From assembly GCA_021014325.1 (NCBI GenBank), contig CM037471.1, positions 22,712,818 through 22,776,817 of the forward strand: 64,000 nucleotides of DNA, written 5' to 3'. Positions within the stretch are counted from its first letter, which is position 1. Every line of letters begins with the position of its first letter. This document shows positions 54,141 through 64,000 of the stretch, one piece after another. The position numbers and the translations under genes were made by a program. The DNA is from Plazaster borealis. Lineage: Eukaryota > Echinodermata > Asteroidea > Forcipulatida > Labidiasteridae. Under the pieces are notes generated by a model. That model made no database searches and was not told the origin of the DNA. It was given only the letters and a program-made list of their open reading frames with translations.

Positions 54141-54899
54141 GTGTCATGGTAATGGCACTGTTAAACTTTGATGACAGAGCTCTCAGCAGACTCTCTTATA
54201 CATGGTGCACGCTTAACGCAGCATACATAAGTCTCAATAACGCATGGGGGAATCTGTCCTCCAAAAGGGCACGACCAAGATTTATCGTGGATGATCAGCT
54301 GAATTGGGTCAATTTCATGTCAAGTACACACACATGGAGGCATTTCATTGGCTGATAGTTACGCTTGATATTATTTCTACACATGCACAGTTGAACTCGC
54401 CCTTTAAAATTGTAATTATGAAGAGACACACTCACACATTTTTAGTGCACTTCTCTTCCGACCAAGGTGGCGCATCATCTCTCCACGCTAATCCAGCCGG
54501 ACCATATGGAAGGTCATGAATTAAAAACGCAGGTAAATAAGTTGCGTGGCCAACGCCACGCATGATAGCCAGTTTGTGATATATCTCACCAGGGGACATG
54601 CATAATTCACAAGGTTGGAATAATCGACTTTGGAGTTACCCTTCAGCTGCCACTGCGTCCCCATAAAATGGCATGCTCCACTAAGCGTGACTCTCGATGG
54701 TGGAATTAGTCGCTTGCTCTGAAACAGTGACCTTTTTTTCTCTCTTTTGTTTGTGTGTGCACATTTTCATGGCCGTGGTAGGCCAGTCTTCATTTTACTC
54801 TCATTTTTTGCTCTGCTGGCCACATTTTTCTGAAAAGCTAGGTTTGTGGTGCTTTTTTTTCTTCTTTTCCCATAGATGCTTAACGACATCTGTTCTTTG

Positions 54900-55250
54900 T
54901 TAAAGGCATTGTACACGTTTGGTAATGACTCTGATAATTAATGGCAATAATAACTTACTTGGTAAGAAGTACAGCAGCTTTGGATAGTGTAATGCATTTT
55001 GAGAAATTTTTCACTTTGAAGTACTGCAGTAATGGACAAATATATCGCTTTTTATATCCCAAAACATTTGAAAAAGAGTGTGTACTCTAATGCAGATTAT
55101 TCTTCCTGCGTGGACATAACCGCTACAGATTTTCGGCAATATCTCAAAAATGCTACCACCTTTTGAAATGAAATTTTCACAGGTTAGTTTTATGGTATAT
55201 ACCTACAACTATATAGGATTGAAACAAACAAAAGGCTCCAATTATCAAAC
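54900..55250. repeat. MITE family B copy
   Basis: Starts TTAAAGGCATTGTACACGTT and follows 37418-37798 block for block (GTAAGAAGTACAGCAGCTTT, ATTATTCTTCCTGCGTGGAC), ending at CCAATTATCAAAC with the last terminus lost. Confidence 0.75.
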
Positions 55251-56557
55251 TTGAGATGAAATAAGCCGGAGATTGGAGTCTTCCTGAAACCTCTAGAAGG
55301 AAGACTTGCACATTGCATTTGTAACTAAGACAATTGGTTCTTTTACCAGCTTGGCGCAATGTGGGTTTTTTTTCCCTATGAAACAACACTTTCCACAGCT
55401 ATTCTGAAATGTTTAGAGTACTTTTAAGACACAAAAGTTGCCTTAAAATCTTAGATTGTTCCTTAAACAATAAAACAAATCTCGCCAAAGTGTAGGAAAA
55501 ATTACGGTGAATCATTAGAGACCTGTGTAGTGGAGATACATCCATAAAACCTACAGGTAGCCATGGTATAAATCAATCTATCAGAAACACTCCGAATAAT
55601 ACATGTAGTTACTGCTCGTTACAAACACTGGAGATTTGAAAGACCTACAAATAAAACAGCTGTCACCAACAGGTAATAAAATAGATATAAAAATAGTCAA
55701 TCAAATTAAGTATGCCCTAATCATGAGAAAATTCTGTATGAAAACATTAGCCTGTGGTAGTTAAAATGATCTTTAATACTGTGCTCACTGTTTGTTCTTG
55801 ACAAATTAAAACCAACAAACTAAGCTTTGCTCATCAAGATTTGTTGTTGACATAGGCCTACGTGCGAAATAATCATCGTTATGAGAAAACTCTTAAAGCT
55901 TTCTTAACTCTGACAACTCTTCATACAGAATTGTATTGTCTATTCAAAGATGAATCACAAGATATATACGATTTCGCCAAGATGTATACGACATGTAAGT
56001 AATTTTGGTGACGGCATGTTGTGTTCTGTATCCAAACTTAAAACCTGTGTAGAGCCGGTTCCAATGTCAAACTCAATCTTATCTAAATACAGACATGGAT
56101 TTCACACAGTGAGATAAACGAGCTTTCCATTAGCTCAGCTGATGTGAGTAGACCCCCCAAAGATGTAAGCTGCTGGGGATGGCTTAAGTAGGATGATGTT
56201 GTACTCGGTCACTCTACGGAGTTATTATTCGCATCAGCGGAGAGTTTGCATTGTAACTGAGATTTTTCGCCAAGCAAAACACTGTGCAAGTCTTGCGCAT
56301 ATTTGAACTTCCGGGACCATTGTGGTCCAAACCATATGGAGTTTTACGTAGGTGGGATTTTGTTTTTAATGCCATGTTAAAATTGAAGTTAAATTGGACA
56401 AATTACTCATTTTAAAGACATTTTTGTTAAGTCATTTTTGTTTAAAGATAGTGATCAAAATGTTGGTGATCAATTTTAGTTGGTATTGTCTGTCAGTGAA
56501 ATTACTCCCTGTTTTTTGTGCCTGAAGGTATTTCATGTAGATTGGGTGTAAGATGTA

Positions 56558-56899
56558 CTTAAAGGTATTATACAGGATTGGTTGAGCTGACAAAAAAGTC
56601 GCAGAAAGTGTTTTGTGTGATCAACCATATACATGAAGTAACAAACCTGAGAAAATTTGGGCTTGTTTGTGTGAGTAAGGAGAAAATAGGGAAAACCACA
56701 ATTTTCAGCATGTAAAACACATTGTCCTTAATTTTGGTTGTAACAACTGAAATCAGCTGCTGCTTTTTTTTGTAGGTTTTCAGATACAGTTGTCTCAAAT
56801 ATGACTTCATTTCAGAGGTGAATATTTCACCGAAAAAATAGTATGAACTTAAAGATTTATGTTTTTTTATCCTCACCAATCCTATATAATAACTTTAAA
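56558..56899. repeat. ~340-bp MITE, TTAAAGGTATTATACAGGAT termini
   Basis: The left end CTTAAAGGTATTATACAGGA and right end TCCTATATAATAACTTTAAA are inverse. The interior ATACATGAAGTAACAAACCT resembles 31138-31165, so a second diverged copy lies there. Confidence 0.7.
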
Positions 56900-57618
56900 A
56901 TGAAGATTAAGATTTTTATTTACAGTTGTTATTTTAATTTTGCTCGAAGTGAATTTTTTTGGATATGTTTTTAAGGCAGGGTGTTCCTTGGGCTCAAGTG
57001 TTTAGAGAAAAACGGAAAAGATACTGAGGTTTCCTTGTGATAAATGCCCTTTTGAAAAGAAAAAAGAAAAAAAAGGAAGTATAAAACACTGAAAATCTTT
57101 CCTCCATATAGGACTTTTAACCAGTCAATAAATGCCTGCATCTCAACAGGAAATTAATCTAACTTGGCACTCACTGCATTCATTGATTGGATGAAAGCCA
57201 ACGTTGGTAAAGAAAGAACCCAAGATAGAAATCATATCCGATGTTTGATTTTGGGTTGGCAGGGCTTGCTATAATACACACACTGTATTTTAATTTGGCC
57301 TGAATTTACAAAGTACGCTTTACGTTGAGCAGAGATGACGAGTGAAAGGGAGATGGGGGAAATTTTGGATGCAAAACATCACTGTGTATCCCGCTGATTC
57401 GCTCAATACATTAGTAGCATGTGCCGGATGTTGGATCTCTTAGAATACAAAAACCAAAGCAGTTGACATTTTCAAGTTGGACCACTGATAAACGGTTGAG
57501 TAAGAATGATCGCCTGGGAGAGACTGTGGAGTCAGGTTAGCAAGTATTGGACTCTGGGGGTGTCTATGGTGATGATGCTTATATCAAGGGTCCTTTCTTG
57601 AACACAAGTCAGTTATAC

Positions 57619-57792
57619 TTATAAGTCCTCTGGGTGCAAGACCTTGGAGATAGGAATGGAGTCGTTGAGAATGTTTTCAACTAATTTGTCAATGAGGGCA
57701 TAATCCCAGAGGTCATTTTGAAGGGCGCGGCCCGGAGTATCAAGGATTGCTCCTTCTGGAGTCCCTGTTTGTGAACCGTACTGAATAGCCAT
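57619..57792 (-). CDS. Unidentified 57-codon coding-like frame
   Basis: On the minus strand ATG (57792-57790) to TAA (57621-57619) gives 57 residues, including TPEGAILDTPGRALQND, LWDYALIDKLVENILNDS and the end SKVLHPEDL. Composition is protein-like rather than intronic: balanced, helix-forming, and not from a repeat seen elsewhere in the window. Just upstream in frame is a stop. The minus strand also offers a possible splice acceptor GGCTATTCAG (frame continuing as YGSQTG), with a branch-like CTGAT about 30 nt before. It could therefore be the last exon of a gene nested in the KCNQ1 intron, with earlier exons at higher coordinates. I do not recognise the family, and chance cannot be excluded. 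Confidence 0.35.
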   Translation of the reverse strand: MAIQYGSQTGTPEGAILDTPGRALQNDLWDYALIDKLVENILNDSIPISKVLHPEDL

Positions 57793-58379
57793 GTGATGGG
57801 TGTGTCATCAGTACACTGCTCAAGGAGCACGGTGTGTAACAGATGCCCAGCGTGGGCTTGCTTGCCCTACTTCATGGCTGATCAAAATCTCTCCCTCTCA
57901 CCCTCTCTCTCTCTGTCTCTATCCTCCCAAGACGGCATTGAGCTTTCTACACGGCACAGCTGATACATAAATACATCTCAATGCTTGATTTAACTTGTTG
58001 AATAAATTCATTGAAATCCCAAGAAAAGGACTAGACAAATCTCGTCAACGGATCGTAGGCAATTGAAAAACTGTATCAAGTATGTTTGCATAGTGGTTGT
58101 TTCCTTTTTTTGTAATGTTTGTGAAATAATGTAAATGTGCGTGGTTTTAATGGCGTTTTTGTAATTATGTTCATGTGGGACACAGTACGAGTATTTTCCT
58201 CTGCACATTCCTTTATTTCTTTATTATTATTTTTTTCCCATCCACTTTGTAAGTGGAACTCATCTGCTTTGATGGCCACTTCTCTAATTGGATTTGTTAC
58301 AGCAGAACCCTGTACTTTTTGGTTTACAAAATAACTGATGATTAAAATTCAGGTGAAATCAGCCACTGGTGATCCACGG

Positions 58380-58620
58380 AAGTACACGCACGGTAGCTAT
58401 ATGCTTTGCCTTTAATCTTGCACATTGACTGTCATTAAGAAGCAAATTCAATTAGACAAACTGTAAGTGGTTTCCAAATGAGTACTGTTATACAGCCCCG
58501 AAGCACCAACCACCGGACAATTCCCCTACGGCAATTAGCCTATAGTTTTATTTTATTGCTCTGTTATGAAATTAAAATGGTCTGTACAATCATCGGCAAG
58601 ATTCAGTCCGGTCATTTTCA
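58380..58620. promoter_or_regulatory. Candidate enhancer-like block in KCNQ1 intron
   Basis: Non-repetitive, mixed-composition DNA with CATTAAGAAGCAAATTCAAT, CAATTAGCC and TGAAATTAAAATGG segments. It differs from the surrounding MITE-rich intron, but nothing here proves function. Confidence 0.2.
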
Positions 58621-58776
58621 ATAATTTTGTCCTGGATCGAATGTTGCCTTTTATAGGCTGTGCCAATTTCCCTAGGGTCGGGACTGCTTATATAGTTGGT
58701 CTATCTCTGGTTTTCGTTTTAGCTCCATGATTTTTAAATTTGTTTTCAAAGAAGTTTTCTGTGTATGGCTTTAGAG

Positions 58777-58970
58777 TAAAGGCCATGTCACACAAGGCAA
58801 ATTTACAGGCAACCAGTTCCAGGAAATCTCCATTTCATTTTTTCCTCATTATTTTCTTGGGGATAGTGAGTTACAGCTAGTCTTGTGCTGCGAAGTGTTC
58901 ATTTTGCATACAGTGAAATTGGTTGCCTCCAAGTTGCCGGAAAAAATTGCCCTGTGTGATAAGGCCTTAA
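58777..58970. repeat. ~190-bp MITE, TAAAGGCCATGTCACAC termini
   Basis: The left end AAGGCCATGTCACACAAGGC and right end CCCTGTGTGATAAGGCCTTA are inverse, with GGCAACCAGTT/AATTGGTTGCC inside. A partial copy begins at 36684. Confidence 0.75.
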
Positions 58971-61900
58971 GATGTAACCAATGAGCTCCAATATTAAAAT
59001 AAGGGCTCCAAGGTATCAATTCAGTTTTGTGATCCACTCATTTTCCAATAGAGTCCTTATGAAGATGCAAACAAAATGACAGGTCTCTAACCACACATTA
59101 AAATGGTGCGAAATGCCACTGTGTTTGAAACCCTTCAAGTGCATTTTTGTGAAAAGCCCAAAACCATGATGCCACATCACCAAAACGATGACATCACATT
59201 TCAAAGAATGGTCTCTACATTTTTGTAATGAGAAGTTTAGTTCATTTCTCTGAATGTTGATGATATTCAATCAATCCGGCATTGAGTTTGACCTATTGAC
59301 TGGCAGAACAAATTCCACTTTAGAATGTACAGACCCATTTGGTCGGTCGATTCATGGCAACAACAGTGTGAAATTAACCCATATTGCACTGGCCATATCA
59401 CACCCTGCAGATTGCGCTGTTCTAACCCCACGTATTGCGCTAATTCAAGCTGCGCATCAAGTTTGCTCGAAGATAAATTTGAATTCAATATCACACACGC
59501 GCTCGTGGAACACGGAAAAAAATAGCGCCATATTCAACGAGGTTGGATGTGGAACGGAGAAGCGATATATTTGTCTGTATTCCCCTCGTGCTTGTGTGAC
59601 AACTAATATTAAATATTACCTCCTCAAAAATGGTTTAATTTAATTTGCTGGAAACTCTACAGGTTAGTGTATTGCTTGAGGCAGATGTTGTGAACATCTT
59701 TTCACACTCTGTCTACACTCCTTTAAGACAAGACAAATAGTTGATCACTCTAAAGTCTCTTGAGAAATGCGTTTATCTGACCGCTGAAATAAGATGCTGC
59801 TTGTCCTGTCTTGTAGAGATGAGACTTTGTTTTTTTAAATTAACTTGAATGATTAGGTTTAAGGTAAACCAAGTGACTTATTGCCAAGTGTTATTTTGAT
59901 TCTGGAAACAGTCTGTGTCAGTATTTTTATTTTATTTGTTATAAATCTTTCTGGTGATGAAAGATTTTCGGTTTTTGAAATGACTGGGCAGAAGATACCT
60001 GTGTGAGAGATGATGAAGAAATGGTTGGTTATAGATGTGGGAGGAAAATCCTGAATAGGAAAAAAAAACACTTAACCAGGTAAGCAGAGCTGCCGACTCT
60101 CCCTGATTCTGCAGAAAGTTCCTTGAAAATGAACCTATCTTTCCATGCTCTGATGAACAAATTTGAAATCTCCTTGATTATGGAAACTTTGTACCTCTTA
60201 TGTTGAATGTCATTCTAAAAAACTCCCGATTGTTGGACAAAATCTCCCTGGTTGCAAGATGCAAATGTTGGCAGCTCTGGGTAGGCACTGAAAACCCAAC
60301 CAACATGTAAAGCTCGGGTCAAAGGTGGGACCTGCAAGCCATTTTTCAGGAATCTTCACAATCTCATCCCTGGATATAATAATAATCAAACCATCAGGAG
60401 CTCCGTTGGTCCAATAAAATGGTAGCCTAAATGATGATATGCTACCCAAAACCACAGTTGTAGAACACCTTTAAATCACTCTTCTTAAAACCCTGTTGAA
60501 CATCTTTGCCCCTCCTGAGAGCTTCGTAGTTGATAGGAGAGCTGACATTGTCTGTGTAAATGTAGCCAGAGGGATTTTAGGCTCCTTAGGTTATCTAGGA
60601 TGTCCTGCAGAGACTGTTTGAATTAATACACATCAGACCATGTTTTAGCTTGGTTTGTTTTTTTCTTCTTTCTTTTTTTAATGGGAAGTGTATTCTTGAG
60701 AGGATACTGATTTCCGTTGCTACATAAAATGTTGTGGATCCAGTACACAAACGTCTGAGTTACTGTCGGCAAACTGCAGACAGTCTCTGAGGAGCTTACA
60801 TTTTGGGATGAATGATAGCAATGCTTCTTTGGGAGGGCATTCAGCATCTGGAAATCTGGTGAGATGGGGCTTGTATGTCCAAGGAATGCAGAAACCCCTC
60901 CCCCCTTTTTGAGTGACAGTTCTTTTTAATTTTTATAAAGAACCTACTTTTTTATGGGGAGAGGAGAAAGTGTTGGATCCATACCTGAATGACAAAATCT
61001 GTAGAAGTATCCAGTGATCAAATTTGGTGGGAAAATCTAAAAGACAGCAATGCTTGTAGCCCAAAACTGTTAATGGGCCGAAGTTTTTTTTAAAGACTCG
61101 TATCAAAATGAAAAAGACTTTACGTACAGTTTAATATGTAACCTGTTTATATTTGAACAAGCACTTAGAATAGATTGATCTCATTTGTCTTTTGTATACC
61201 GCAGTGAGTATACTGCAGTACTCGAAAATAATTTTAAAAGTATTTATCAGAATCAAAGTCAACATTTTGACATCAAAGAATTTGTTAAAGATATTGCACA
61301 GAGAGGTATTATTATTATTTGATTGAAAAAACACAAGACTGCTGTCGTCCAGTCCTGAGTTTACTGGCCCGATGCTAAAAACACTGACCTCGGGCCTGCG
61401 TACACTAATTTTTAGCCTTGGTATCGTGAAACAACTTTGTATGATTGTAACAGAAGGTCTTGAAACAGAAGGTCTTGTAAGGACAAATGTTGTGTGTTTT
61501 TTGTTTGTTTTAAATTAACATACAGTCTACACTAAACCCTTCAAAATAATTTGATAAAACAAAAAATATATAGACTTAAAAAATTAAACAACATGGGTGT
61601 CTGGTTGTCTTTTGAATTTTGATATTTTCCCTCTACATTCAAAAGCACTAGTAGTAAACAATTGAGGAGAAAAAAAAATAAGTTAGCAATTTTGGACTCT
61701 AGGCCTATATTTCACAATTATGGCCTCTTTCCTTCATGCTAAAACTGTGACACCATTGTACTGGCCGTAACTTTATGATAAATTGCTTCTCTAGAAAGTG
61801 TGTCAGGTATTTGTGTTTCTGAACCCAGCCATAGATTTCTGATGAACAGGTAAACATTATCTATTAAATTGAATAACTTAGTGTTAGGGTTGACAGGCTG

Positions 61901-62084
61901 AGATAACACTAAAGCCCCCTGAAGTGGACTTGATGTTGTGTTTAGAAAGTAAACACCACATCTCGCCTTATGTGGGGATAGATTTGGCCGTCGAAAAAAC
62001 TCCACTGGGATCCCCTATTTCAAAATGTTGTCTAAAGCACCGACAGAACCATTGACCACGTTTTCAGGAATTAGATATTGGTGC

Positions 62085-62262
62085 AGGCCTGGAATTACAC
62101 GGAGGCCACGAAGGCCACAAAAGTCATGGCCTCTGTTGCCCCTGGTCTTGGCCTTGGTGCCCCTTCAAAACTTTCCCATAGACTTTAAGATTTTCCAATG
62201 AAAGTGCCCTTTACAAAATGAAAATGGCCTTGCCCTCTCAAAGATGAAATTCCAGGCCTGAA
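62085..62262. repeat. ~178-bp repeat with CAGGCCTGGAATT termini
   Basis: The left end GCAGGCCTGGAATTACAC and right end GAAATTCCAGGCCTG are inverse. The interior GGTCTTGGCCTTGGTGCCCC recurs at 26235-26275 and, inverted and disrupted, at 15915-16300. Confidence 0.7.
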
Positions 62263-62769
62263 AGTGAGGTTGACGGTGAGGAGGGGTGCAGCTCCTCAAA
62301 GATAATACTTGATAGAATTTTTTTGTTAGTAGATTAATTTAAATTCTCTAGTTTTCATCAACAATCCAGCCAACTGATGAAAGTTTCACCAAAACTGTTT
62401 TTGTTGTTGTAGGGCTTGAGAATTTACGCTTTCGTGCTCAATTATGCTCCAGCACTAATTAGCAGGAACAGTGTATATATACATTTTAATTTATCACCTA
62501 TACCTGTGAAGGCTAATTAAGTATTCTTTTTTCTCTAGCGGTGAGTATCTTGAGAAAAAAAATATGGTAGCCAGTAATTTATTCAGCTAACGTCATGGAC
62601 ATATGCGCCAGCTTGTTTGTCCACACTTGTCACCTCCCTCTCATAAATTCCATTGACAGGGTATAAGCATTTCCAATCAAACATATAATGTCCCATCAAT
62701 AAGTCTACAAACACTTCATCACATGTGCCATAGTTCACCCAAGGACATTGGGCGAAATATAAAAAACAT

Positions 62770-63110
62770 CATGTTTAGCGTCCCTGCCCGCTTCCTTTTT
62801 AGAGGCCGCCTGCTTTTTTTTTTTTTGCTTTTTTTTTTTTTGCTTTTTTTTTACGAAAAAGAACCACGATAAATTTTAACGATCTCATTATTTTGGTTTC
62901 ATTTTCTCATTTTCTGTTGCATCTTGCCCATAAGAAGCCAATATATCATTTCCTGGGTCCAAGTGGTGGCCATTTTGAAAAAAGCTGGCAACCATCTTGA
63001 AAAATAGCCCGGCCCGTTGTCTTTAAAAATGTGTCAGGCGGCCATTTGAAAAAGAAAAAAAAAGGCCCTTCTCCTTCCTTTTTTCAAAAAGGCAGAACGC
63101 TAAGCATGTT
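62770..63110. repeat. Inverted-repeat element with poly-T core
   Basis: The ends CATGTTTAGCGTCCCTGCC and GGCAGAACGCTAAGCATG are inverse. Inside are three T runs separated by GC (62817-62850) and A-rich stretches opposite them. Confidence 0.55.
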
Positions 63111-64000
63111 TTGTTTTGTTTTTTACCTTAACACAGACAGCCATTATTTAGTGGTTTCTACCGCAGCACGTAGACCACTTTCACCTTATCGTTGCCATTT
63201 GATGCTTTGATTTTCATACATCATTTACAGCTAGCCTAAAGTTTTTTATCAGCGCTACTTTATTTCCGCTGATCGTCTCTTAAAAGAGTATCGCTGTACT
63301 TTTCTTGAGGCGACGAAATTGCCTTTTTTCCCAAGACGAAGTAATGCATAACATTGGAAACATCACAGTTTTCATATGAATTTGTTACCCCCTGTTTGTC
63401 CCACTTAACTTTGCTGTTTTAATTCGAGGTAAATCATTATGCGTGTACCTAAAACTCTATACAGGAGTCCAGTAAGCGGATTAGCCAGATCTGTGTGAAG
63501 CTGTGCGTTCGTCCGTAAAGCCTAAACTTGGGCCATTCCATTTACATTAAGGTGTAAAAACATTTTTCAAACTTTGCAATTAAATCAAACATAGAAAAAT
63601 AAATTACAACAAAGTGTTTAAATTTGCTATGAACTGCGACTATTGCTCTGTTGCAAAACTATAGGCCCTATTGCAGAAGCATGCGGAAAAATGAACTGTT
63701 GTAAAACAAAACAAATCACACTACACGATAGCATTACCCCTTCTTAAGAATGGTATGCCCCAATAAACACGTAGCAGGTTTCGAGTTCCAAACTTGTGTT
63801 GGCGGATTTTTTCATTTTCAAGACATTTTCCACACGACCATAACTACTTCATACTTTTGTCTTATCAAAACAAAAATATTATCACATAAATCTCCAAGAA
63901 TTGGACTTTCCAATAGTATAAATTTGCACGCTTTAAATCACATTTAGAAGGAGGCAATTTACCTCTTAAACTGGTACCTTTTTATAACAGAGCATTCTCT

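Larger units (their letters stand above)
43410..64000. other. Presumed KCNQ1 intron 1 (extends past the window)
   Basis: I looked for the expected S1 exon (FLIVLVCLIFS-like) on the plus strand and did not find it. The 20.6 kb contains MITEs, SINE copies, a decayed minisatellite (53835-54140), poly-T runs (62817-62850) and several non-repetitive stretches with homeobox- and POU-like sites that may be enhancers. One minus-strand coding-like frame is listed at 57619-57792. Very long first introns are usual for KCNQ genes. Confidence 0.65.

Noticed and set aside
59254..59643. 129-codon plus-strand frame
   Set aside because: No family resemblance, no splice context, and the length is within what chance gives across 64 kb in six frames.
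43410..64000. Second exon (S1) of the KCNQ1-type gene
   Set aside because: I searched by eye for a sequence encoding an FLIVLVCLIFSVLST-like helix next to an acceptor in matching phase and found none; a tblastn with KCNQ1 residues 121-150 would settle it.

Overview
The window is nuclear DNA of an intron-rich animal: genes are split into many short GT-AG exons, separated by AT-rich introns full of short inverted-repeat (MITE-like) elements and tRNA-derived SINEs. Protein matches point to an invertebrate deuterostome. The repeat families look most like those of echinoderms, perhaps a sea star, but that is an inference from general familiarity and no search was run.

Four protein-coding genes can be reconstructed exon by exon, and reading phase closes across every junction. 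(1) 694-10821, plus strand: the 3' part (15 exons, 713 codons) of a multi-EF-hand protein of the EFCAB6 type. (2) 14102-17516, minus strand: complete SNRPE, the spliceosomal Sm protein E, 91 residues in five exons including a 27-nt microexon. (3) 17796-34720, plus strand: a complete ARHGAP1/ARHGAP8-type Rho GTPase-activating protein, 512 residues in ten exons, with a Sec14-like lipid-binding domain, a proline-containing linker and a RhoGAP domain with its arginine finger. (4) 42961-43409, plus strand: the first coding exon of a KCNQ1-type voltage-gated potassium channel. I could not find its second exon, so the remaining 20.6 kb looks like one long first intron.

EFCAB6 and SNRPE converge. SNRPE and ARHGAP1 diverge, with only 279 bp between their start codons, which suggests a shared bidirectional promoter holding two CACGTG boxes and a YY1-like site. 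The genes are functionally unrelated (ciliary/calcium binding, pre-mRNA splicing, Rho signalling, membrane excitability); there is no operon-like logic.

The rest is mostly repeats: at least two tRNA-derived SINE families, a 3' fragment of a CR1/L2-type LINE nested in an ARHGAP1 intron, about a dozen terminal-inverted-repeat families, Penelope-like repeat pieces with a conserved hairpin, and several minisatellites, including a perfectly spaced 11-copy 35-bp array and a strand-flipping CCTGA satellite. The most open question is a coding-like 57-codon reading frame on the minus strand inside the KCNQ1 intron (57619-57792) that I cannot identify. I see no CRISPR array, rRNA, bacterial operon or obviously new multi-gene system.
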